A stretch of DNA of 64,000 bases, taken from assembly GCF_018326265.1 (NCBI RefSeq), contig NZ_AP023360.1:2037501-2101500 (forward strand), in the 5' to 3' direction. Shown piece by piece: positions 1 to 9,548 of this stretch. A model generated the notes under the pieces. That model worked only from the letters and a program-made list of their open reading frames with translations. It was not told the origin of the DNA and searched no databases. This DNA is from Catellatospora sp. IY07-71. Lineage in GTDB: Bacteria; Actinomycetota; Actinomycetes; Mycobacteriales; Micromonosporaceae. Position numbers and translations under genes: made by a program. Position 1 is the stretch's first letter. Each line of letters starts with the position of its first letter.

Positions 1-378
1 CGTCCGCGGCGGGAGCGGAGCGTCCGCGGCGCCGGGGCGGTGCGCGGGGGGCGGGGCGGTGGCGTACGCCTGCTGCAGCCCGATGCCGGTGAGCAGAGCC
101 AGCACGGCGAGCACCGCGACGGCGAGCCCGGTGCGGGCGGCGGCTTTGCGGCCGACGGCATACCGGCGCCGCAGCAGCTCCTCGGCCACCTGGTCGGGAT
201 CGCGGGGCGGCAGCCTCCGCGGGCCGTCCGGCGTGGCGGGGGCCTGCTCCGGCTCGGCGCTGCCGGGCTGCTCGGCGCTGCCGGCAGGCGCGATGCTGCG
301 GGCAGGGGAGATGCTGCCGGCAGGCTCGGGCGGGGCGGTCGTGGTCGGCTCGGTGTCGTCGTGGTGTGGTTCGTGCAT
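1..378 (-). CDS. Truncated single-pass membrane protein, unknown function
   Basis: The reading frame opens at an ATG at 378 on the minus strand and is still open at the window edge, so only the first 126 residues are visible. Residues 1-60 are rich in Pro, Ala, Glu and Ser with short repeats of the type PAGS. They are followed by a basic patch (EELLRRRYAVGRKAAAR), one hydrophobic segment (TGLAVAVLAVLALLTGIGL, about residues 84-102) and a Pro/Ala-rich stretch outside. This looks like a type II membrane protein with a cytoplasmic N-terminus, but the functional domain must lie beyond the edge. I do not recognise the family. Clean in-frame codons with high third-position GC support it as a real gene. 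Confidence 0.6.
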   Translation of the reverse strand, partial: MHEPHHDDTEPTTTAPPEPAGSISPARSIAPAGSAEQPGSAEPEQAPATPDGPRRLPPRDPDQVAEELLRRRYAVGRKAAARTGLAVAVLAVLALLTGIGLQQAYATAPPPAHRPGAADAPLPPRT

Positions 379-508
379 GGGTCCCCCGTTCGCGGTGTCG
401 GCAAGGGAGACGCATCGGCGCCTGCCGCAGGTGTCGCCGTCGGTCGAATCTTTCGGCTGATGTTCGCCGTCCGAACCGGTCGTTACCGCGCGGGTCCGCC
501 GCCTGCTG

Positions 509-1363
509 TCACGACGGGCGGGGCCGGTACAGGCCGATCCGGACGGACGCGGTGCAGGCCACGGGGCCGGTGGCGTGGGCGCGTTCGTGGAAGGCGTTGG
601 GGCCCATCGCGATCAGATCCTCAGTCTCGGCCTCGGACAGCGCCAGCGGCCATTCCAGCGCCCGCGCGCCGGCCGGGTCGAAGTCACGCAACTCCTGCGC
701 GAGGCGGTCCGCCTTGGCGGGGTCGACCGCCAGCAGACCCAGCTGTTCGCGCAGCTCGGCGAGGTGGCGCCCGGTCGGGGTGACCACGATCAGCAGCCCG
801 TCCGGCCGCAGCACCCGGTGCATCTGCGCGCCGTTGCGCGGCGCGAACACGTTCAGCAGCAGGTCCACGCTGCCGTCGGCGAGCGGCAGGGTGCCCCAGG
901 TGTCCGCGAGCACCGCCCCCGCCCGGGGATGCGCCTTCGCGGCCCTGCGCAGCGCCGCCTTGCTCACGTCGAACGCCAGCCCCTCCGCCGCCGGCACCCC
1001 CTCCAGCACCTGCGCCAGGTAATACCCCGTCCCCGCCCCCAGATCCACCAGCAGCGGCCCCCCTCCGGACTGTCGATCACGGTCCCGGGGTGGTGACACG
1101 CCGTCGACCACGTCCACAAGTTCATGATCAACGCAGATGGCGGTGAGGGCGGTGGCGAGGGGGTGGTAGTGGGCGGTGGTGAGGAAGCGGGTGCGGGCCT
1201 CGACCATGGCGGGGGTGTCGCCTTCGGGCAGTCGGCGACCGGTGCCGAGGGTGACGTAGCCGTGCCGGTTGAGGTCGAAGGTGTGGTTGCGCGGGCAGCG
1301 GAGGGTGGCGTCGGTTCGCGTGAGCGGCGACGCGCAGAGGGGGCAGCGCAGTGCGTCAATCAT
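509..1363 (-). CDS. rlmA: 23S rRNA (guanine-N1)-methyltransferase, RlmA(II)/TlrB type
   Basis: This SAM-dependent enzyme methylates a guanine in hairpin 35 of 23S rRNA; in Gram-positive relatives that is G748, linked to tylosin resistance. The N-terminus carries the zinc ribbon expected for the family (Cys7, Cys10, Cys23, His27 in CPLC...RCPRNHTF), followed by the conserved HGYVTL and the SAM motif [10 protein letters not shown] near residues 106-115. ATG at 1363 (284 aa) is preferred because it places the zinc ribbon at the extreme N-terminus as in homologues; a GTG at 1378 is also in frame. Oddity: residues 77-97 are encoded by half of a dispersed palindromic repeat also present at 26139-26290, giving about 20 extra residues between the zinc domain and the SAM motif. 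Divergent from add, about 28 bp between starts. Confidence 0.85.
   Translation of the reverse strand: MIDALRCPLCASPLTRTDATLRCPRNHTFDLNRHGYVTLGTGRRLPEGDTPAMVEARTRFLTTAHYHPLATALTAICVDHELVDVVDGVSPPRDRDRQSGGGPLLVDLGAGTGYYLAQVLEGVPAAEGLAFDVSKAALRRAAKAHPRAGAVLADTWGTLPLADGSVDLLLNVFAPRNGAQMHRVLRPDGLLIVVTPTGRHLAELREQLGLLAVDPAKADRLAQELRDFDPAGARALEWPLALSEAETEDLIAMGPNAFHERAHATGPVACTASVRIGLYRPRPS
1075..1134. repeat. Half of palindromic repeat class A, inside rlmA
   Basis: These 60 bp match the right arm of the long palindrome at 26139-26290 at 52 of 60 positions by hand alignment, sharing GTGACACGCCGTC and AAGTTCATGATCAACGC. The copy has no internal stop in the rlmA frame and its length is a multiple of three, so it is translated as [21 protein letters not shown] on the minus strand. 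Confidence 0.8.
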
Positions 1364-1391
1364 GGCGGCGGTGAGCACACGGAATATCTTG

Positions 1392-2465
1392 GTGCATGTG
1401 ACTCCGACCTATGACGAGATCGTGAAGGCGCCGAAGGCGCTGCTGCACGACCACCTCGACGGGGGCCTGCGTCCGGCCACCATCGTCGAGCTGGCCGCCG
1501 AGATCGGGCACCGGCTGCCCGCCACCGATCCGGCCGAGCTGGGCCAGTGGTTCGTCTCCGCGGCCGACAGCGGATCGCTGGAGCGATACCTGGAGACGTT
1601 CGCGCACACGGTGGCGGTGATGCAGACCGCGCCCGCGCTGCGCCGGGTGGCCCGCGAGTGCGCGCTGGACCTGGCCGCCGACGGCGTGGTGTACGCCGAG
1701 GTCCGCTACGCGCCCGAGCAGCACCTGACGGCCGGGCTGACCCTGCCCGAGGTGGTGGAGGCGGTGCTCGCCGGGTTCGCCGAGGGCAGCGCGCTGGCCG
1801 CCGAGGCGGGCACCCCGATCCGGGTCGGCACGCTGCTCACCGCGATGCGCCACGCCGCCCGCTCGATGGAGATCGCCGAGCTGTCCGTGGCGTACCGCGA
1901 CGCGGGCGTGGTCGGCTTCGACATCGCGGGCGCCGAGGCGGGCTATCCGCCCACCCGGCACCTGGACGCGTTCGAGTACCTCCAGCGGGAGAACTTCCAC
2001 TTCACCATCCACGCGGGCGAGGCGTTCGGGCTGCCCTCCATCTGGCAGGCGATCCAGTGGTGCGGCGCCGACCGGCTCGGCCACGGCGTGCGCATCGTGG
2101 ACGACATCGAGCCGGGCACCGGCGCCCTGGGCCGCCTGGCCGGCTACGTCCGGGACAAGCGCATCCCGCTGGAGCTGTGCCCCTCGTCGAACGTGCAGAC
2201 CGGCGCGGCCGCCTCCATCGCCGAGCACCCGATCGGGCTGCTGCGCGACCTGCGCTTCCGGGTGACGGTGAACACCGACAACCGGCTGATGAGCGGCACC
2301 TCGATGTCTCGGGAGATGGCGCTGCTGGTGGAGGCGTTCGGCTGGGGCTGGGCGGAGCTGCAGTGGTTCACGATCAACGCGATGAAGAGCGCGTTCATCC
2401 CGTTCGACGAGCGGCTCTCGATCATCAACGAAGTGATCAAACCGGCTTACGCGAAGCTGCTCTGA
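1392..2465 (+). CDS. add: Adenosine deaminase
   Basis: This enzyme deaminates adenosine or deoxyadenosine to inosine or deoxyinosine in purine salvage. The zinc and catalytic motifs are all visible: HDHLDGG with the HxH pair near residues 19-21, TIHAGEA carrying the proton-shuttling Glu, RLGHGV and NTDNRLMS carrying the last metal-ligand Asp. A GTG at 1392 preceded by GGAA (357 aa) or the GTG at 1398 are the likely starts. The longer upstream frame runs antisense into rlmA and has no family support. The 3' end overlaps the convergent kinase gene by 29 bp. With deoC, upp and the sugar mutase it belongs to the nucleoside salvage genes of this region. Confidence 0.92.
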   Translation: MHVTPTYDEIVKAPKALLHDHLDGGLRPATIVELAAEIGHRLPATDPAELGQWFVSAADSGSLERYLETFAHTVAVMQTAPALRRVARECALDLAADGVVYAEVRYAPEQHLTAGLTLPEVVEAVLAGFAEGSALAAEAGTPIRVGTLLTAMRHAARSMEIAELSVAYRDAGVVGFDIAGAEAGYPPTRHLDAFEYLQRENFHFTIHAGEAFGLPSIWQAIQWCGADRLGHGVRIVDDIEPGTGALGRLAGYVRDKRIPLELCPSSNVQTGAAASIAEHPIGLLRDLRFRVTVNTDNRLMSGTSMSREMALLVEAFGWGWAELQWFTINAMKSAFIPFDERLSIINEVIKPAYAKLL

Positions 2466-3105
2466 GCAGCGTGCGGGTCCGGCGCTGCAGCGCGGCGGCG
2501 GAGGTGGGCCGGCAGCCGAGTTCGCTCTGCCGGCCCAGCACCAGCGGGTCCTCCCGCCACAGCCGCAGGCCGCGGCGCACCAGGACCATGGGCGGCTTGC
2601 GCTGCTCGGCCAGGTCGCGCACCAGGCGCCGGGCGAAGGTGACCGTGCGCGGCCGGCGCAGCGCGAGCGCGTCGGCCAGCACGCCCGCCTTGCCGCACGC
2701 CTCGACGAGCTCGGCGGCGAAGATGCCCTCGGCGAAGAACAGCGGGGCTCCGGCCAGGTCGAACATCCGCTCGCCGATCCGGGCGCTGAGGCTGATGTCG
2801 TACACGGGGACCGAAGTCCGGCCCGTCTCGGCGAGCTGTGTGACGGCAGTCATAGCTGCGTCGAAATCCCAGGAAAGAGGGGACTCCCAGTCGACCATCT
2901 CGTTCACTCGGGGGAGTGTCAGATCGGTCCCTTCCTTGTAAAAATCGTCGAGGCACAAAACCGGCAGCCCGGTCTGTCCTGCAACGTACGATTTGCCGGA
3001 TCCGGAAGGACCGGCAAGTAGAACAACTCGGGCATTCTGGACGCTCACCTTGCGTGACTCCAAGGAAACTGCGGGCTGAACTGTGTGGTTGGCCTGCATG
3101 AGCAT
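2437..3105 (-). CDS. Uridine kinase-like P-loop ATPase
   Basis: This is a 222-residue P-loop protein resembling uridine kinases, which phosphorylate uridine or cytidine with ATP. The Walker A motif GPSGSGKS is at residues 32-39. It is followed by [10 protein letters not shown], the acidic substrate-side motif of the uridine kinase/phosphoribulokinase group, and a later [11 protein letters not shown] that corresponds to the ExP/EG motif before the lid. The C-terminus is basic ([11 protein letters not shown]...[13 protein letters not shown]). ATG at 3105 is used; the ATG at 3099 is equally possible. It is convergent and overlapping with add, which fits nucleoside salvage, but the substrate is inferred from family only. 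Confidence 0.75.
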   Translation of the reverse strand: MLMQANHTVQPAVSLESRKVSVQNARVVLLAGPSGSGKSYVAGQTGLPVLCLDDFYKEGTDLTLPRVNEMVDWESPLSWDFDAAMTAVTQLAETGRTSVPVYDISLSARIGERMFDLAGAPLFFAEGIFAAELVEACGKAGVLADALALRRPRTVTFARRLVRDLAEQRKPPMVLVRRGLRLWREDPLVLGRQSELGCRPTSAAALQRRTRTLLRAASRKPV

Positions 3106-3281
3106 CCCATCCGGTGTCGGATTCCAGGCAGCCTGGGCTTTCCTCTTTTCACCGGGCGTGATGGAATCTCGGGGGTCCGCCCCTAAGCTCGCCGGGACGG
3201 ACTGTGTACGGTGCCCGGCGCGACCCCCGCGCCATCCGCTGCGGCGGGATTCGATGGTGGTACCGACAGGAGGGCGGTGAC

Positions 3282-6200
3282 GTGAGCAAGCGGCCAGGAA
3301 CGCAGAACAACGCGGTCCTTTCGCGTCTCCGGCGGCCGGTTAGCCGGCTACGGGACATGCCCATCTGGTCCAAGCTGGGCCTGATCATGATCGTCCCGAC
3401 CCTGGCCACGATCGTCGTTGGTACCAACGGTCTGTTGGACAACCTCGATACGGCCACGAGCGCCGATCGCACGCGAATTCTTTCCGTACTCGTCAAGGAG
3501 TCCGGCGCACTCGTCGACGACCTGCAGAACGAGCGGGCCGCGGCGGTGATGCTGCTCGGTGCCCCGAACACCCCGCCCGCCTCCTACGAGGTGGCCGGCA
3601 AGCTGGTGGACGAGGCGAAGCGGCCGTACTCGCAGCAGCGCGGCGCGCTGGTCGACGCCGACGACAGCCTGCGCGACCTGCTGGAGCAGATCGACACCAG
3701 CCTCGCCAGCCTGCCGTCCGTGCGCGAGCAGGTGAAGGACAAGAAGATCCGGCAGTCCGACGCGGCCATCCGCTACCAGGTGCTGATCGACAACCTGCTG
3801 CAGATCCGCGACCGCGCCGCCCAGATCGCCGGTAGTGGCGACCTCGGTGACGGCCTGCGCGCGGCCAGCGCCATCGCGACGTCGAAGAAGTACCTGTCCG
3901 AGGAGCGCGTCATCGTGCACCGGGCGTACATGCTCAACGAGCTGAACGCCGGTCTGCGCCGTGACTTCATCGCCACCCTGACCGGTCAGCAGCAGGCGCA
4001 GCAGGCCTTCGAGTCGGTGGCCAGCCCCGCCGACGTCGACCTCTACAAGAGCCAGGTCACCGGCCCGGTGCTCCGCAAGTCGGTGAAGTTCCAGGGCGAG
4101 CTCGAGGCGCTCACCAGCGACTCGCTCGGCACGCTCAACTTCACGATCGGCGAGTGGGACCAGGCGGTCCGCGACCACGGCGCCCTGCTGCGCAAGGTCG
4201 AGCAGCAGCTCGACTCGCAGGTCGAGACCACCGCGAGCGACCTGCGTGACGAGGTCACCCAGCAGGTGCTCGTGCAGACCGGTCTGCTGCTCGGCATGCT
4301 GCTGCTGGCGATCCTCTTCGCCTGGCTCGTGGCCCGCTCGATGGCCCGGTCGCTGCGCGAGCTGCGCCACGGCGCGCTCAGCATCGCCCAGTACGGCCTG
4401 CCCCAGGCGGTCGCCCGGCTGCGCGATCCGGCGCTGTCCTCGCAGCTGTCGCCGGTGCAGGTGGCCAACCAGATCGCCGAGCCGCTGCCGGTGCGCAGCA
4501 AGGACGAGTTCGGCCAGGTGACCGAGGCGTTCAACGCGGTCCACCTGGAGGCCGTGCGCACCGCCGCCGAGCAGGCCGCCCTGCGGTCCTCCGTCGCGAC
4601 GATGTTCGTCAACCTGGCCCGCCGCTCCCAGATCCTGGTCGACCGGCTCATCGGTCACCTGGACCGGCTGGAGCGCGGCGAGGAGGACCCGGACCGGCTG
4701 GCCGAGCTCTTCCAGCTGGACCACCTCGCCACCCGAATGCGGCGTAACGATGAGAACCTCCTGGTGCTCGCCGGTGCCGACTCGACCCGTGTGCAGCGCG
4801 AGCCGGCCGCCCTGCTGGACGTGCTCCGCGCCGCCCAGTCCGAGGTCGAGCACTACACCCGTATCGAGTTCGGGGTCATCGACCGCGACATCGAGGTCGC
4901 CGCGCACGCGGTCAACGACCTCGTGCACCTCATCGCCGAGCTCTTCGACAACGCCACGGCGTTCTCGCCGCCGGACTCGACCGTCATGGTCGAGGCCCGC
5001 CGGGTGGGCGACCGGTCGGTGCTCTACGTCGAGGACCACGGCATCGGCATCTCGCCGGACATGCTCGCCGAGATCAACGAGAAGCTGGCCAGCCCGCCTC
5101 AGGTGGACGTGGCGGTCTCCCGGATGATGGGCCTGGTCGTGGTCGCGCGGCTCGCCGCACGCCACGGCGTGAAGGTGGAGCTGCGGCTCTCGGCCGACCG
5201 GGGCATCATCGCCGACGTCACCCTGCCCACCGCGGTCCTGGTGCCGCGGGCCCTGGCCGGTGGCCGCGGCGGTGCCGCGCCCCAGTCCCGGGAGCTGCCC
5301 GCGACCGCCGTCGCCGGCGTCCGGCAGCAGCAGGCCCCGGCGGCGCCCCCGCAGCGCTCGTCCTCCTTCGCCCCGCTGGCGCTGGAGTCCGGCTCCGGTG
5401 CCGGTCTCGGCGGCCGCCCGGTCAACGGCGGCAGCGGCAGCAGCGGCGGCCGTCTCTTCGACGCCCCGCCCGCCCCGCCCGCGCCCGAACTGCCGGTCAA
5501 CACCCCGCCCTCGCGGGCCGGGATGCCCGCCTGGTCGGACCTGACCGGGGTCAACGGCACCGAGGCGGGCCGGCGCAGCGGCGAGCAGCTGCCGCAGCGG
5601 CGCGTCCCGGTCGACGGTGAGATCGAGCGTCCGGACGGCTTCGGCGGCCCGCAGATCCCGCGGCAGCCGTCGTCCCCGCCGGAGGAGCGCGCCACGCCGT
5701 CGTGGAACCAGCAGAGCTGGGCCACGCCGACCGTGCCCGCGCCCGCCAACCCGCCGCAGGCGCCCACCAGCAGCCCGTACGCCAGCCCTGGCATGCCGAT
5801 CTCGGCCGTGCCGGTGTCGGCGGTGCCCGTCTCCGCCGCGCCCGTCTCGGCGGCGCCGGTGGACGTGCCCGCGTCGGCCGCGCCGCCCGTGTGGCCGCCG
5901 GTCACCCGGGACGTGCCGGTCGCCGCGCCGGACATGACCGCCGAGATGCCGCGCATCCCGGCCGAGTACCCGGTCGTGGACACGCGCTACCCGGTCGCCG
6001 ACGAGACCATGGAGCTGCCGATCTTCCGTGAGCTGGAGTCGGCGTGGTTCTCCACGCGGCGCACGGCTGTCGATGCGGCTGGTCAGGACGAGAAAACTGC
6101 CCCTCCCGCGAACGTCCCCCAAGACACTACGATCACCGCACAGTTCCCCGCCGTGGACCGCAACGTCCCCGGGAGCAACGGTGGACCGAAGGTCGGCACA

Positions 6201-6611
6201 ACGGCGGGGGCGACCGACCCGTCGGGCAGGGACGTGGACATGGGGAGCACGCAGACGGGTCGTACGCCCGTCGGGTACGAGGTGCCCGCGCCGTACCGGC
6301 CCAGCTGGCAGACGGCTGCCGACGACGGCTGGGCTGCGGCCAGCGCCGTCGCCGCGGCCAACAGCGCCCCGGCCGCGTCGGAGTCCACCGCCGCGGGTCT
6401 GCCCCGGCGGACCCCGATGGCGCAGCTGGTCCCCGGCGGCGTCGAGAAGGGCACCACCACGGTGCAGCGCCGTACGCCCGAGGGCGTGCGGGGTCTGCTC
6501 TCCGCGTACCACCGCGGCGTGCAGCGCGGCCGCACTCAGCACAAGGACGATGATGTGATTCCGGGCTCCCCCGAGGCCGGAAGCCAGTCTGGCAAGGAGC
6601 AGGAGGCATGA
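3282..6611 (+). CDS. cvnA: Conservon sensor histidine kinase-like protein CvnA (NIT-HAMP-HATPase)
   Basis: This is the membrane sensor of a conservon, the four-gene actinobacterial signalling unit that resembles a G-protein-coupled complex. The GTG start at 3282 has a strong AGGAGG eight bases upstream (1109 aa). TM1 ([16 protein letters not shown]) spans about residues 32-50, and a helical nitrate/nitrite-sensing-type extracellular domain runs to about 325. TM2 (about 329-351) leads into a HAMP-like linker. The H-box region is [16 protein letters not shown] (about 479-494), with N-box [10 protein letters not shown] near 553 and G-box DHGIGIS. Residues 660-1000 are Pro/Ala-rich. The tail carries [27 protein letters not shown] and YHRGVQRGR, also present in the protein at 9549-12170. 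ATGA overlap with cvnB. Confidence 0.93.
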   Translation: MSKRPGTQNNAVLSRLRRPVSRLRDMPIWSKLGLIMIVPTLATIVVGTNGLLDNLDTATSADRTRILSVLVKESGALVDDLQNERAAAVMLLGAPNTPPASYEVAGKLVDEAKRPYSQQRGALVDADDSLRDLLEQIDTSLASLPSVREQVKDKKIRQSDAAIRYQVLIDNLLQIRDRAAQIAGSGDLGDGLRAASAIATSKKYLSEERVIVHRAYMLNELNAGLRRDFIATLTGQQQAQQAFESVASPADVDLYKSQVTGPVLRKSVKFQGELEALTSDSLGTLNFTIGEWDQAVRDHGALLRKVEQQLDSQVETTASDLRDEVTQQVLVQTGLLLGMLLLAILFAWLVARSMARSLRELRHGALSIAQYGLPQAVARLRDPALSSQLSPVQVANQIAEPLPVRSKDEFGQVTEAFNAVHLEAVRTAAEQAALRSSVATMFVNLARRSQILVDRLIGHLDRLERGEEDPDRLAELFQLDHLATRMRRNDENLLVLAGADSTRVQREPAALLDVLRAAQSEVEHYTRIEFGVIDRDIEVAAHAVNDLVHLIAELFDNATAFSPPDSTVMVEARRVGDRSVLYVEDHGIGISPDMLAEINEKLASPPQVDVAVSRMMGLVVVARLAARHGVKVELRLSADRGIIADVTLPTAVLVPRALAGGRGGAAPQSRELPATAVAGVRQQQAPAAPPQRSSSFAPLALESGSGAGLGGRPVNGGSGSSGGRLFDAPPAPPAPELPVNTPPSRAGMPAWSDLTGVNGTEAGRRSGEQLPQRRVPVDGEIERPDGFGGPQIPRQPSSPPEERATPSWNQQSWATPTVPAPANPPQAPTSSPYASPGMPISAVPVSAVPVSAAPVSAAPVDVPASAAPPVWPPVTRDVPVAAPDMTAEMPRIPAEYPVVDTRYPVADETMELPIFRELESAWFSTRRTAVDAAGQDEKTAPPANVPQDTTITAQFPAVDRNVPGSNGGPKVGTTAGATDPSGRDVDMGSTQTGRTPVGYEVPAPYRPSWQTAADDGWAAASAVAAANSAPAASESTAAGLPRRTPMAQLVPGGVEKGTTTVQRRTPEGVRGLLSAYHRGVQRGRTQHKDDDVIPGSPEAGSQSGKEQEA

Positions 6612-7012
6612 CCACTACGCAGGATCTTGGTTGGCTGTTGGCCAACTTCGCCGACCGGGTGCCGGGCGTCGCCCACGCGGTCGCCGTGTCCGCGGACGGC
6701 CTACTGCTCGCGTCCTCCCGGGATCTTCCCCGGGACCGGGCCGACCAGCTGGCCGCCATCGCGTCCGGTCTGGTGAGCCTTACGCAAGGCGCCGCCCGCT
6801 GTTTCGAGGGCGGGGCGGTGTTGCAGACTGTCGTAGAGATGGACAACGGGTTCCTTTTCCTGATGTCCATCTCGGATGGTTCCTCGTTCGCGGTGCTCGC
6901 GTCGCGAAGCTGCGACGTGGGCCAGGTCGGGTACGAGATGGCACTGCTGGTCGACCGGGTGGGCGACGCGCTCACGCCGGCTCCGCGCAGCGCCGCAGGC
7001 GTGCTGGGCTGA
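6608..7012 (+). CDS. cvnB: Roadblock/LC7 protein CvnB
   Basis: This 134-residue protein of the Roadblock/LC7 fold is the second member of the conservon. In this family such proteins associate with the cognate small GTPase and the kinase-like sensor. The typical start [27 protein letters not shown] and the central [20 protein letters not shown] are diagnostic; the fold ends before the Pro/Ala tail. The start codon overlaps the cvnA stop as ATGA, so translation is probably coupled. Confidence 0.93.
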   Translation: MTTTQDLGWLLANFADRVPGVAHAVAVSADGLLLASSRDLPRDRADQLAAIASGLVSLTQGAARCFEGGAVLQTVVEMDNGFLFLMSISDGSSFAVLASRSCDVGQVGYEMALLVDRVGDALTPAPRSAAGVLG

Positions 7013-7070
7013 GGCACAACCGTCCCGGATGGTCCGGGGACGGCACTGGGGAAGGGGGTGAACGGCGACG

Positions 7071-7448
7071 ATGCCCGACAGAGATGAACCGACCGGCGCG
7101 TTGGTACGGCCGTACGCCGTTACCCGTGGCCGCACCCGGCCGCGATTGGAGATCGCGATAGAGGCACTGGTGGAGACGACCGTACGCGGCCGCTCCGCCA
7201 ATGCCACGAACCGCGGCGGCCACGGGCGGGAACATCAACACATCGCGTCCCTGTGCGACGGCAAAGTGCAGTCGCTCGCTGAGATCGCGGCACGGATGCG
7301 GCTGCCGCTCGGTGTCGCCCGTGTCCTCATCGCGGACATGGCGGCAGACGGCCTGGTCGCGGTATACGAGCCGACGTCGTTTGAAAGCAACGACGCGGTA
7401 GGCACTGAACTGCTGGAGAGGGTACTCAGTGGACTTCGGAGGCTCTGA
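7071..7448 (+). CDS. cvnC: DUF742 protein CvnC
   Basis: This 125-residue DUF742 protein is the third conservon component. The N-terminal LVRPYAVTRGRTRP is the hallmark of the family, followed by a winged-helix-like segment (SLAEIAARMRLPLGVARVLIADMAADGLV), which resembles a small DNA-binding or protein-docking helix-turn-helix. It follows cvnB by about 58 bp and overlaps or abuts cvnD depending on the cvnD start chosen. Its molecular role in conservons is not well defined. Placement in the operon makes the assignment secure. Confidence 0.92.
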   Translation: MPDRDEPTGALVRPYAVTRGRTRPRLEIAIEALVETTVRGRSANATNRGGHGREHQHIASLCDGKVQSLAEIAARMRLPLGVARVLIADMAADGLVAVYEPTSFESNDAVGTELLERVLSGLRRL

Positions 7449-8043
7449 CATGTCACACCGTCCGGGTGCACCCGGCGGGCGTGTGACATCGGCGAAGATT
7501 GTCATCGCCGGCGGCTTCGGCGTCGGCAAGACGACGCTGGTAGGTTCCGTTTCGGAGATCACGCCGCTGACCACTGAAGCGATTATGACTTCGGCCGGTG
7601 TCGGTGTGGATGACACGCGCCAGATTCCCAACAAGACCACCACCACGGTGGCCATGGACTTCGGCCGTATCTCCATCGATCGTGACCTGATCCTGTATCT
7701 GTTCGGCACCCCCGGCCAGACCCGGTTCTGGTTCATGTGGGACGAGCTGGTGCGGGGCGCCATCGGCGCGGTCGTCATGGTGGACACGCGCCGGCTCGCG
7801 GACTGCTTCGCGGCGATCGACTTCTTCGAACACCGCAAGCTGCCCTACCTGATCGCGATCAACTGCTTCGACGGTCAGCAGTTCCACAACGCGCAGGACG
7901 TGCGGGACGCGCTCGCGATCTCGTCCGACGTGCCGGTGGTGAGCTGCGACGCGCGTAACCGCGAGTCGACCAAGCAGGTGCTGATCTCCCTGGTGGAGTA
8001 CGTGCTCTCGATGCGGCGTACCCGCACCGGCGTCTCCGCCTGA
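7429..8043 (+). CDS. cvnD: Conservon GTPase-like protein CvnD
   Basis: This Ras/Arf-like P-loop protein is the effector GTPase of the conservon. Walker A is GGFGVGKTT, the switch region is PNKTTTTVAMDFGR, the G3 motif is LFGTPGQTRFWFMW and the G4 position reads INCFDG instead of canonical NKxD, which is usual for this family as I know it. The GTG start at 7429 overlaps cvnC by 20 bp and gives MDFGGSDM, similar to other CvnD proteins. The ATG at 7450 has GGAGG seven bases upstream and is an equally good start. A strong stem-loop follows the stop, closing the operon. Confidence 0.92.
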   Translation: MDFGGSDMSHRPGAPGGRVTSAKIVIAGGFGVGKTTLVGSVSEITPLTTEAIMTSAGVGVDDTRQIPNKTTTTVAMDFGRISIDRDLILYLFGTPGQTRFWFMWDELVRGAIGAVVMVDTRRLADCFAAIDFFEHRKLPYLIAINCFDGQQFHNAQDVRDALAISSDVPVVSCDARNRESTKQVLISLVEYVLSMRRTRTGVSA

Positions 8044-8051
8044 CAACCTAG

Positions 8052-8097
8052 ACACGGAAAGGCCCGCCGTCCTCGCCGGACAGCGGGCCTGCCGTGT
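8052..8097 (+). terminator. Stem-loop terminator after the cvn operon
   Basis: Nested complementary arms ACACGG/CCGTGT and AGGCCCGC/GCGGGCCT enclose a short loop nine bases after the cvnD stop. There is no long T tract, as is common in GC-rich actinobacteria. It probably ends the cvnABCD transcript and may serve the facing minus-strand genes too. Confidence 0.65.
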
Positions 8098-8215
8098 ATC
8101 TCCCCACCACCGCCCGGGGTCTACCCTGACCCCCACGGCGATCATCGGCAGCTCTGGCACGAAGAAGCGGCCCCCGGGAGCACCGGGAGCCGCGACTGTT
8201 CGACGTCGGGGCAGG

Positions 8216-9418
8216 TCAGCTGAGGCGGACCCAGGCGCCCTGGCGGACGATGAAGGGGATGAGGGCGTCCGGCTCCAGGCCGCCGTGGGAGATGGGCTGG
8301 AACGCGTACGCGCCGGCGATGCCCTCGATCGGGCCGCCCTCCAGCCGGCCCCGCAGCCGCTGCGGGTCCGTGCTCACCGCACGCCGGGCGGCGGTCGCCA
8401 GCAGCGTCAGCGCGTCGGCCGCGTACGGCGCGAAACCGCTGAACGAGCCGTACTGCTGGATGTAGCGGTACACGAACGCGCGGGCGGCGCGTCCGGAGGG
8501 TGTGGTGGCCATCGTGGGCGCCCCGGCGAGCACGACGGGGTGCACGATGTAGGCGCCCTCCATCGCCTTGCCGTTGGGCCCGCTGAGGGTCTCGTCGGCG
8601 CCCGCGCCGGGGTCGAGGATGAACCTGCCGGTGAAACCGGCGGCGCGCACCGCGGCGACCGCGGCGGCGCTCAGCGGTGCCTGCGCCCACACGATGACCG
8701 CGTCGGGCTCGGCCTCGACGATGCTGCGTGCGACGTCGCCGAAGGCACGGCCGGTCTTCGGCAGGCGCACCGTGGTGACCAGCTCCCGGCCGACGGTGAG
8801 CAGCGCGCGGGGCAGCGCCCGGACGCCGGCGTCGCCGTGCCCGTCCGCCGACGCCAGCACCGCGACCTTCTGCAGGCCGAGCTTGCGCAGCTCACGGCCC
8901 ATGAGCGCGGCGACGTCGGAGGCGTTGGGGCCGAGCTGGTAGACGAACTTGCGCTGCGGCAGGGGCACGACCATGTCGTCGCCGCTGTTGAGGCAGAGCA
9001 GCGGGACCTTGCGCTCCTCGGCGACCGCGATCATCGTGCGAGCGGTCTCCACGGTCACGCCGCCGATCAGCGCGCTGACCTTGTCCTGCTCGATGAGGTC
9101 CTTGGCCTGCTGCGCCGCGGTGGCGGGGTTGCCGCCGTTGTCCTTGACGACCACGCGGATGTAGAGGCGGCCCTCGCCGAACGGCACGCCGATCGAGTTG
9201 ATCTCCTCGGCGCCGACCTTCAGCGCCTGCTCCTGCAGCTTGCCGAGGGTGGAGCCGACGCCGGTCAGCTCCAGGCTGGCCCCGAGCACGATCTCGCTGG
9301 TCGCGCCCGCCTCCGTGGCGTCCGGCTCGGAGCAGGCCGCCAGCAGCGCTCCGGCGATCAGACCCAACCCGCCGGTGAGAGCGTTGCGTCGGGTAAGTCC
9401 ACCTGTGGCGCTGTTCAT
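8216..9418 (-). CDS. Lipoprotein ABC transporter substrate-binding protein, branched-chain amino acid type
   Basis: This 400-residue protein has the LivJ-like periplasmic binding protein type I fold and should bind a small ligand at the outer membrane face. The N-terminus (MNSATGGLTRRNALTGG, hydrophobic stretch, LLAAC) is a lipoprotein signal with a possible twin-arginine character. Family blocks include GASLELTGVGSTLG, VKDNGGNPATAAQQAKDLI, ALIGGVTVETART and a conserved APYAADALTLLA near the end. ATG at 9418 has GAAAGG seven bases upstream. No permease or ATPase is encoded nearby. The gene converges on the conservon and follows the transposase-like gene on the same strand, so it may act as a ligand sensor for the conservon rather than as a transporter part. 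That role is inference. Confidence 0.82.
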   Translation of the reverse strand: MNSATGGLTRRNALTGGLGLIAGALLAACSEPDATEAGATSEIVLGASLELTGVGSTLGKLQEQALKVGAEEINSIGVPFGEGRLYIRVVVKDNGGNPATAAQQAKDLIEQDKVSALIGGVTVETARTMIAVAEERKVPLLCLNSGDDMVVPLPQRKFVYQLGPNASDVAALMGRELRKLGLQKVAVLASADGHGDAGVRALPRALLTVGRELVTTVRLPKTGRAFGDVARSIVEAEPDAVIVWAQAPLSAAAVAAVRAAGFTGRFILDPGAGADETLSGPNGKAMEGAYIVHPVVLAGAPTMATTPSGRAARAFVYRYIQQYGSFSGFAPYAADALTLLATAARRAVSTDPQRLRGRLEGGPIEGIAGAYAFQPISHGGLEPDALIPFIVRQGAWVRLS

Positions 9419-9548
9419 GACGTGCCTTTCCGTGGTGCAGGGGTGCATGGGCAGTGGCGTGAGCCACTGCCGCACACGTATCGTGCTGGCCCGCCGAGGC
9501 GGGGGTCAAGCTCGGGGACTATGGCCAGTAACACACTTCAACCGCAGG

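Noticed and set aside
3348-6542. Very long minus-strand open frame opposite cvnA
   Set aside because: It is antisense to a clear NIT-HAMP-ATPase protein and has Arg/Gly/Val/His-rich composition typical of shadow frames in GC-rich DNA.
9490-9503. CCCGCCGAGGCGGG as a terminator between the binding protein and transposase-like genes
   Set aside because: A two-base loop is too small for a stable hairpin and no T tract follows.
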